Below are positions 6,358-12,405 of a DNA stretch of 12,405 nt, piece after piece. The number at the start of each line of letters is the position of its first letter. Position 1 is the stretch's first letter. Origin of the DNA: SURF-32 sp964648365 (GTDB lineage Bacteria > Planctomycetota > Phycisphaerae > UBA1845); the NCBI GenBank assembly GCA_964648365.1, contig CAZYLK010000182.1:1-12405 (forward strand), given 5' to 3'. A model generated the notes under the pieces. The model saw only the letters and a list, made by a program, of their open reading frames with translations, was not told the origin of the DNA and searched no databases. Both the position numbers and the translations under genes were made by a program.

Positions 6358-8073
6358 CTAGCCACCCGAGGTGGCTCGATCGCCGTCGCCGGCTTGGGCA
6401 ACATGGTCGCTGAATCTCGCCTCGCGCGCCGCCACGTCTCTGCGCACCCAGACCTGCCCGCGGTTGTCCTCCCGCGCGGGGACATAGTGGGCCTCGACCC
6501 AGGCCGGGGCAGCGGCGCTGGCGTAGTTGGGTACGCCCTGCAAGACCGACTCGGCATCCACCGCGGTCGCGTTCCAGTCGAGCGCCGCCAGTTCCGGCCC
6601 GCCGACCACGATGACGCGGGGGGGGGCGACGTTCAGGCCGGCCACGATCTCGTCCAGAATCGGCCCGGCGTGACGCCCCAGCCGCGCGGCGGACATCGCC
6701 CCGGGATGCCGGACGGCCGGCGGGCGATCCGCCAGAAGCCACAGCCGCGGCCGATAGCCCGAGATGTAGACCGGCTCGCCCGGCGGGCAGTGGCACTGCA
6801 CAACCGCGGCCAGTCGGGCATTCTCGTCGTCGTCGCGGGCGCGCTCCTGCCCCACCCAGATCGCCGCGGCGGCCGTGGTTTCCTCCACGATCGGCGCGCG
6901 GCACATGTAGGCCATCCACACGACGCACACCCACGCGGCAAAGGTCAGTCGGCGGCCCTCGCGACACGCCGAGATCAGCAGATGAATGCCGCCCGTCGCC
7001 AGAACGATGAGCGGCGTCAGCGCCGGGGCGAGGTAATGCGTCTGACGGTGGGGGGTGGCCAGCGCCGCCGCGGTGGCGACGGACAGCCAGATCAGGAGCA
7101 TGGGCATGATGTCCGCGACCGCCGCCAGCCCGGCGGGGCGGCTGTCGGGCGGCGTATCGGTGGTGGCACTCCGCGAATCCGTCCGGCGGACGACGGTATG
7201 CCAGGCCGTGAAGCCGACGGCGCAGCCGGCCAGAACCACCGGCAGTGCCATCGCCTGCAAGTGCTGCCGCCATTCTTCCCACGGCATCCACCCGTCGCGG
7301 CGCGCTTCGGCGGCATAGCGGGCGGGGACGACGAACACGGCCTCGACGACTTCAGCCAGCTCGGTCGTTCGCGCGAGTTCGAACAAAGTCGCGCCCAGCG
7401 CCGCGACCGCGCCGCTCAACAGAAGAAGCGTGTTTCGCACCGGTCGCGACGGCCACACGTCTCTCTGGCACAGCGGTCTGACCACCCACTGGTCCAGCGC
7501 GATGGCCACCGCCAGTGCGAGGGCGGTCTGCTTGATCAGGAACGCGCCGGCCAGGCCAACGCCGGCCAGCGGCAGCAGCCACGGCCGCGACGATCGAGTG
7601 CCCCAGAAATACGCGGCGAGCGTCATCGCCTCCAGAGGCAGGATGAACGTCTCCGGCCGCAGTGAACCTACGAGGTATTCTGGTTGGAGGAGGAAGATGC
7701 ACCCCACCGTGGTGGCGAGCACGGCCGTTGCCGGACTGAAGTACGACCGGCTCCAGGCGAACAGGACCGTAAAGGCCAGAGCCAGCGCGGCCGCGCACAC
7801 CAGCAACGGCCCCACGCTTGAGTACCGCGTGATGCCGGCCGCGAGGGCGCCGATCCAGTAGATGCCGGGCGGCTTGAAGTCCCACACTTCCGAGTAAAGG
7901 GCCTTGCCGTCGGCCAGTTGTCGCCCCATGTACGCGTAGAAGTACTGGTCGGCGTCGTCGGTGCGCTGGTGAGAGACGTACTGATTCAACCCGATGATCG
8001 GCGCGCACAGAAGGATGGCCAGCAGGGCCGTGCTGGCCGAGGCGAGTCGTGATCCGTGCGTTTGGCGTGTCAT
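6358..8073 (-). CDS. GT-C fold membrane glycosyltransferase, GT39/PMT-like
   Basis: A 571-residue integral membrane protein with about 10-11 predicted helices over residues 11-415, then a soluble part of about 150 residues. The first helix (about 11-30) is followed by an external loop with the acidic motif RTDDADQYFY (37-46; D39, D40 or D42 as catalytic candidates) and WDFKPPGIYW (64-73), the pattern of polyprenyl-phosphate-sugar-dependent GT-C enzymes (PMT, ArnT and relatives). Such enzymes move a sugar from a lipid-linked donor to protein or lipid on the outer face of the inner membrane; the actual donor and acceptor are unknown. The ATG at 8073 begins right before the first helix, though its ribosome site is weak. 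A run of nine C (coding strand; 6618-6626) lies near codon 483. It stands alone, divergent from the amidohydrolase gene. Confidence 0.85.
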   Translation of the reverse strand: MTRQTHGSRLASASTALLAILLCAPIIGLNQYVSHQRTDDADQYFYAYMGRQLADGKALYSEVWDFKPPGIYWIGALAAGITRYSSVGPLLVCAAALALAFTVLFAWSRSYFSPATAVLATTVGCIFLLQPEYLVGSLRPETFILPLEAMTLAAYFWGTRSSRPWLLPLAGVGLAGAFLIKQTALALAVAIALDQWVVRPLCQRDVWPSRPVRNTLLLLSGAVAALGATLFELARTTELAEVVEAVFVVPARYAAEARRDGWMPWEEWRQHLQAMALPVVLAGCAVGFTAWHTVVRRTDSRSATTDTPPDSRPAGLAAVADIMPMLLIWLSVATAAALATPHRQTHYLAPALTPLIVLATGGIHLLISACREGRRLTFAAWVCVVWMAYMCRAPIVEETTAAAAIWVGQERARDDDENARLAAVVQCHCPPGEPVYISGYRPRLWLLADRPPAVRHPGAMSAARLGRHAGPILDEIVAGLNVAPPRVIVVGGPELAALDWNATAVDAESVLQGVPNYASAAAPAWVEAHYVPAREDNRGQVWVRRDVAAREARFSDHVAQAGDGDRATSGG

Positions 8074-8146
8074 GGCCGAAATGCGTCCAGGGTCCAGACG
8101 AGGCCCCGGCCGCGTATCCTACCACAGTCGGGGACCGGATCGAAAG

Positions 8147-8179
8147 CCGGTGCGCCGCCGGCCCAGGGGGTCGCACCGG
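8147..8179. repeat. Perfect 8-bp inverted repeat in the divergent intergenic region
   Basis: CCGGTGCG (8147-8154) and CGCACCGG (8172-8179) are separated by 17 bases; a further CGCACCGG copy lies at 8226-8233. Placed between the divergent glycosyltransferase and amidohydrolase genes, it could be an operator or an RNA hairpin. In such GC-rich DNA chance is possible. Confidence 0.4.
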
Positions 8180-8190
8180 TGGTCGGGCTG

Positions 8191-8218
8191 GTGACAGTCT
8201 GCCGGGAGCCGATAAACT
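8191..8218 (+). promoter_or_regulatory. Candidate promoter of the amidohydrolase gene
   Basis: GTGACA (8191-8196, five of six -35 consensus bases) is followed after 16 bases by TAAACT (8213-8218, four of six -10 bases). This would give a leader of about 80 bases before ATG 8308. The match is moderate. Confidence 0.3.
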
Positions 8219-8307
8219 CGTCCCCCGCACCGGCCGGTCGCGGCCGGGCCGTGGTTGACGTGCCTCCCCGAGGCTGACCTACCTCCGCCATCCGAGAGTC
8301 AAGACCC

Positions 8308-11300
8308 ATGCAGATCATCCCACCGACCCGGCGACGTGCATGGCAGCACGCGGTCGTCCTCGCCGCTGCGCTGCTGCCGGGACTCGCCCGGGCGGAGTTT
8401 GAAACACCCATCGCGGTCACCGGCGTCCGCGTAGTCGTCGGCGACGGGACGACGCTGGACTCGGCCGTGATCGTCATGGACAAGGGACGCATCGTTGCCG
8501 TCGGCGCCGACGTGACGCCGCCGCCTCACGCCGAAGTGATCGACGGGTCGGGCCTGACCGCCTATCCGGGTCTGATTGACGGGATGTCGTACCTGGGGAT
8601 TCCGGCCGATCAGCGGAGCGAAGATGCGCGACGGCTGGTTGAGGACGAGAACCCGGATCCGGTGCAAGGCCCGCTGGCGGCCACCCGGCTGGCCAACCGG
8701 CGCGGCGTTCGTGCGGACGCTCGTGCCGTCGAGTTGTTCAATCCCAGGCCCGACGACCTCGACGCCGCGCGCAAACACGGATTCACCTCTGCGATGATCG
8801 CGCCTCGTGCGGGCATCTTTGGCGGCACGAGCGACCTGGTCAGCCTGTCGGGCCTTCCCGTCCGACGCTCGATGATCCGCGGCGACATCGGCATGATGGC
8901 GTCCTTCGACCTCGGCGAACCGGGCGACTATCCGCAGTCGCTGCTCGGCCGCGTCGCGCAATATCGCCAGGTGCTGCTCGATGCGCAGTGGCTGACGCAG
9001 ATGCAGCTCTACAGCCAGCGTCATCCGCGAACCTCACCGCGCCTGCCGGAGGACGCGGCGCTGACAGCCCTGCAGCGGATGCTCCGGCGCGAGATTCCCA
9101 TCGTTTTCGACGCCGACAGTGAGCGGGAGATTCAGCGGGCACTGAAACTGGCCGGCGAGTTCAACCTCAGCGTCGCAATCACCGGTGCTCGCGAGGCGTG
9201 GCGCGTGATCGACGACCTCAAGGCGGCCCGGGCGCCCCTGATCGTCAGCCTGAAATTCGACGAGGAGCCGGAATACGGCCGGAAGAAGCAAGACGAGCGT
9301 CAGGGCGGAAAGAAGCCGTCGGCGGACGCGGAACCGGGTAAGTCGCCGGAAGGCTCTGAACCCGATGGCGACCAAGCAGCGGAGGGCGCTGACAAGGCCG
9401 CCGAGGGCGCTGACAAGGACGTCGCTGAAAAGACGGACCGCATCTACGAACCGTTGAAGCAGCGCCAGGAGCGGCGACGCCTGTGGGAGGAGCAGGTCGC
9501 CAACGTCATCCGCCTGCATGAAGCCGGCGTGCCCTTCGCGCTGCGCACCAGCGATCTGAAGAATGGCGGCGAATTGTTCGAGAACCTGCGCAAAGTGATG
9601 GAGCGCGGCCTGCCCGAGGAGGCGGCGCTGGCGGCACTGACGCGGGCGCCGGCCGCGATGTTCGGGCTGGACGGACAACTCGGGATGATCGCACGCGAGC
9701 GGCTGGCCAATGTCGTCCTCACCGACGGGCCGCTTTTCGACAAGAAGACGAAGGTGCGCTACGTCTTCGCCGATGGGCGGAAGTTTGAATACAACCGGGA
9801 CGAGGAGGATGCGAAGGAAGACAAGCCCGACGACGATTCTTCCAAATCAAACAAGTCCGAGGCTGCCGACGAGGCTGAGTCTTCCGATGTGGTCACCGAG
9901 ACAACGCCTTCGGCGGCAAATGAATCCGCCACCGAGCCGGAAGATGAAGGGCCTGCCTACGCCGTCGAGGTTCTGGCCGATCGGCTGCCGAAGCTCAAGA
10001 CCGGCGGCGACGTCTGCGTGCAGAACGCCACCGTCATAACCGTGTCCGGACAAACACTTACGAATGCATCCGTGCTCATAGAAGACGGCAAGATCACCGC
10101 CGTCGGCAACATCCTGACCGTGCCCGACGGCGTGACCGTCATCGACGGCACCGGGCGTTTCGTCATCCCCGGGTTCGTCGATGCCCATTCGCACCTGGGC
10201 ATCGACGGTGTCAACGAATCGCCACTGGCGATCAGCGCGGAAGTGCGGATCGGCGATCTGATCAACCCGCAGTCGCTGTCGATCCACCGCGCCGTCGCCG
10301 GTGGAACCACGACGCATCACGCCATGCACGGCTCGGCCAATCCGATCGGCGGGCAGAACGTTACGTTCAAGCTCAAGTATGAACGTCCGGTTGAAGAACT
10401 GCTGATTCCCGACGCGGCGCCGACCATCAAGTTCGCCCTGGGTGAAAATGTGATTCAATCCAACTGGTCGAACGCATGGGGAAAGCGGTTCCCCAATTCC
10501 CGCACCGGCGTAGAGGCGGTGTTCCGCCGGGCGTTTGAAGCAGCGCGAGACTATGAGCGGGAATGGAATGACTTCCGTGCCGCCGCACAGGCGGGTCGCG
10601 ACCTGCCGCCGCCGCGGCGGGATCTGCGGCTCGACGCCCTGCTCGGTGTGCTCAACGGCGACATCACGGTTCACTGCCATTGTTACCGCAGCGACGAAAT
10701 CCTGCGCGTGATGCAGGTGTTCGAGGATTACGGCGTGCGCGTGGGCGTCTTGCAACACATCCTGGAGGGTTATCGCATCATGCCGGAGATCGCCCGGCAC
10801 GGCGCATCGGCGTCCACGTTCAGCAACTTCTGGGCCTACAAGATCGAGGCGAACGACGCGATTCCTCATAACGCGGCCATGATGCAGCGCTTCGGCATCA
10901 ACACGTCGATCAATTCAGACTCGGCCAACACCATCCGGTTCTTTGGCGTGGAGGCGGCCAAGGCGATCCGGTGGGGGGGGCTGAGCGAGATCGACGCGCT
11001 CAAGCTGGTCACGATCAACCCTGCGACGCAGCTACAGATTGCGCATCGCGTCGGCAGCATCGAAGTCGGCAAGGATGGCGACCTGGCCATCTTCAACGGC
11101 CACCCGCTCAACACCTTCAGCAAGTGCATCACGACGATTATCGACGGCGAGGTATTCTTCCAGGACGAGCGCCCCGAGCCGACGGCGGACGCGTCAACGC
11201 TGGAAATCCCCGCCGACGTCGATCGCACGATTCCACAGACCGTCCATCGGGCTTATGCGGTCACGAATGCGACGATTCATACGATCAGCGGGCCGGTGAT

Positions 11301-12405
11301 TCCGCGGGGAACCGTGGTGATCATCGACGATCGCATTCACGAGGTGGGCACGGACGTGGCCGTGCCGCCGGGGGCGGGAGTGATCGATGGGACGGGCTTG
11401 CACGTCTATCCGGGCATCATCGACGCGGGATCGACACTCGGCCTGACCGAGGTCGGCTCGCTGCGGGCGACGAACATGGACCGGGAGATCGGCGAGTATC
11501 AGCCCGACGTGCGCGCGGCCGTGGCGGTGCATCCGTTCAGTGAACACATCCGCACGGCCCGCACCTCGGGCATCACCACCACCCTGGCGCAGCCGTCCGG
11601 CGGGCGCATTGCCGGGCAGAGCGCCGTCATCCACCTCGACGGATGGACCGCGGCCGAAATGCTAGTGGATGAGGGCTTCGCGCTGCACCTCAGCCTTCCC
11701 TACCTGCCCTATGACCTGCGCGAGGAGGATAAGAAGAAGCGCACCGATGAACATAACAAGCAGATCCACGAACTGGAGGACTATCTGCAGCGTGCGCGGC
11801 ACTACGCCCGCGCCCGTGATGCCGCGGCCGCGGATCCCTCCATCCGGTTCGACACGGACCTGCGGCTGGAGGCGATGATCCCCTACGTGCGCGGACAGAA
11901 GTCCGTGATCTTCAACGCAGGCGGGTATAAGCACATTCTCGACTCCGTCGAGTTCGCCGAAAAGCACAAACTGCGTTGTATTATCTCCGGCGGCGACGAC
12001 GCGTGGAAGGCGAAGGATGAACTGGCCGCCCGGGGCATCCCCGTGATTCTGCGCGAGCCGAACGCCGCGGTGCCCGGCTCGTTCGAGCCGTGGGACGCCA
12101 ACTATCGCAGCGCGGGCGAACTGGAGCGCGCCGGCGTGCCGTTCGCGTTTTCGTCGGGCGGCGCCGCGGATTCGCATAATCTCCCGTTCTACGTCGGCAT
12201 GGGCGTCGCGCACGGGCTGTCTGTGGACGCGGCGGAGCGGGCGCTGACGCTGGGCGCGGCGGAGATTCTCGGCATCGACGATCGCGTCGGATCCATCGAG
12301 GCGGGCAAGAGGGCGGACCTGATCGTCACCACCGGCACGCCGCTGCAGACCGTCACGCAAGTGACGCACGTCTTCATCGACGGCCGCCCGGTGGAGCTGA
12401 CCAGC
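8308..12405 (+). CDS. Secreted protein with three tandem amidohydrolase-like domains, partial (3' end outside window)
   Basis: The frame is open from ATG 8308 to the window edge, 1366 codons. A signal peptide is visible: RRRAWQH, a hydrophobic core (15-26) and a probable ARA cleavage after A29. Domain 1 (about 35-500), domain 2 (about 555-955) and domain 3 (about 978 to the end) each begin with the small beta-sandwich and end with the GSIEAGKxADL-like segment of imidazolonepropionase-type amidohydrolases. Only domain 2 has a metal site: DAHSHLG (H627, H629), HCH (H789, H791), QHILEG (H817), D871 in NSDSAN, and K708 as possible carboxylated lysine. The same place reads DGMSYLG in domain 1 and DAGSTLG in domain 3. 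Charged linkers lie at about 325-375 and 496-550. Hydrolysis of an amide or cyclic peptide-like substrate outside the cytoplasm is likely, but the substrate is unknown. The last visible residues are near the usual domain end, so little is missing. No strong ribosome site precedes the ATG. Confidence 0.87.
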   Translation, partial: MQIIPPTRRRAWQHAVVLAAALLPGLARAEFETPIAVTGVRVVVGDGTTLDSAVIVMDKGRIVAVGADVTPPPHAEVIDGSGLTAYPGLIDGMSYLGIPADQRSEDARRLVEDENPDPVQGPLAATRLANRRGVRADARAVELFNPRPDDLDAARKHGFTSAMIAPRAGIFGGTSDLVSLSGLPVRRSMIRGDIGMMASFDLGEPGDYPQSLLGRVAQYRQVLLDAQWLTQMQLYSQRHPRTSPRLPEDAALTALQRMLRREIPIVFDADSEREIQRALKLAGEFNLSVAITGAREAWRVIDDLKAARAPLIVSLKFDEEPEYGRKKQDERQGGKKPSADAEPGKSPEGSEPDGDQAAEGADKAAEGADKDVAEKTDRIYEPLKQRQERRRLWEEQVANVIRLHEAGVPFALRTSDLKNGGELFENLRKVMERGLPEEAALAALTRAPAAMFGLDGQLGMIARERLANVVLTDGPLFDKKTKVRYVFADGRKFEYNRDEEDAKEDKPDDDSSKSNKSEAADEAESSDVVTETTPSAANESATEPEDEGPAYAVEVLADRLPKLKTGGDVCVQNATVITVSGQTLTNASVLIEDGKITAVGNILTVPDGVTVIDGTGRFVIPGFVDAHSHLGIDGVNESPLAISAEVRIGDLINPQSLSIHRAVAGGTTTHHAMHGSANPIGGQNVTFKLKYERPVEELLIPDAAPTIKFALGENVIQSNWSNAWGKRFPNSRTGVEAVFRRAFEAARDYEREWNDFRAAAQAGRDLPPPRRDLRLDALLGVLNGDITVHCHCYRSDEILRVMQVFEDYGVRVGVLQHILEGYRIMPEIARHGASASTFSNFWAYKIEANDAIPHNAAMMQRFGINTSINSDSANTIRFFGVEAAKAIRWGGLSEIDALKLVTINPATQLQIAHRVGSIEVGKDGDLAIFNGHPLNTFSKCITTIIDGEVFFQDERPEPTADASTLEIPADVDRTIPQTVHRAYAVTNATIHTISGPVIPRGTVVIIDDRIHEVGTDVAVPPGAGVIDGTGLHVYPGIIDAGSTLGLTEVGSLRATNMDREIGEYQPDVRAAVAVHPFSEHIRTARTSGITTTLAQPSGGRIAGQSAVIHLDGWTAAEMLVDEGFALHLSLPYLPYDLREEDKKKRTDEHNKQIHELEDYLQRARHYARARDAAAADPSIRFDTDLRLEAMIPYVRGQKSVIFNAGGYKHILDSVEFAEKHKLRCIISGGDDAWKAKDELAARGIPVILREPNAAVPGSFEPWDANYRSAGELERAGVPFAFSSGGAADSHNLPFYVGMGVAHGLSVDAAERALTLGAAEILGIDDRVGSIEAGKRADLIVTTGTPLQTVTQVTHVFIDGRPVELTS
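9382..9417 (+). repeat. Short in-frame tandem repeat in the charged linker of the amidohydrolase
   Basis: GAGGGCGCTGACAAG occurs at 9382-9396 and again at 9403-9417, 21 bases apart, encoding two copies of the heptapeptide AEGADKx. It lies in the Lys/Glu/Asp-rich insert of domain 1 and keeps the frame. Confidence 0.7.

Noticed and set aside
6242..7291. 349-codon minus-strand frame overlapping the glycosyltransferase gene
   Set aside because: It is a different frame of the same strand, extremely Arg/Gly-rich, and the glycosyltransferase frame has the membrane helices and motifs.
9847..10869. 340-codon minus-strand frame opposite amidohydrolase domain 2
   Set aside because: It is antisense to the domain that holds the metal-binding motifs and has no signature of its own.
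10973..10980. Run of eight G in amidohydrolase domain 2 as a frameshift
   Set aside because: The reading frame stays correct on both sides, with conserved family sequence continuing, so there is no break.

Overview
The window is 12.4 kb of high-GC bacterial DNA with six protein-coding genes and a divergent or convergent layout. No RNA gene, transposase or CRISPR array was seen. Gene content (a KorAB-type ferredoxin oxidoreductase, a CBS-domain cystathionine beta-synthase, a giant secreted multi-amidohydrolase), the GC level and a block of degenerate heptamer repeats would fit a Planctomycetota-like bacterium. That assignment is an inference without a marker gene and should be held loosely.

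Layout from left to right. On the minus strand, korA (fused gamma-alpha subunit) is followed by korB, which leaves the window at base 1. The two overlap by ATGA, so they form a translationally coupled 2-oxoacid:ferredoxin oxidoreductase operon. A 524-base divergent intergenic region follows, carrying a good sigma70-like promoter for the next gene and several small repeats and hairpins. On the plus strand comes cbs, a PLP-dependent cystathionine beta-synthase with two C-terminal CBS domains. Behind it lie a nine-unit heptanucleotide repeat and a tight hairpin.

The most interesting part is a two-gene plus-strand cassette at 4414-6104. The first protein has an N-terminal PD-(D/E)XK nuclease-like domain fused to a C-terminal minimal nucleotidyltransferase (MNT). 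The second, again overlapping by ATGA, is a HEPN-domain protein with a strongly basic tail. This looks like a HEPN-MNT toxin-antitoxin or defence module in which a DNA- or RNA-cleaving domain has been built into the MNT partner, while the HEPN protein lacks the usual RNase motif in its usual place. The cassette looks less GC-rich than its neighbours and sits next to a repeat block, which would suit an acquired element.

A minus-strand GT-C (GT39/PMT-like) membrane glycosyltransferase follows, convergent with the cassette. From a shared 234-base intergenic region, a plus-strand gene diverges and runs off the right edge: a secreted protein of at least 1366 residues with three successive amidohydrolase-like domains. 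Only the middle domain keeps the metal-binding His-x-His. The outer two have it replaced, so they look like pseudo-enzymes.

The two metabolic units (KorAB and Cbs), the envelope or secreted genes and the defence-like cassette show no obvious common pathway. They look like separate transcription units.
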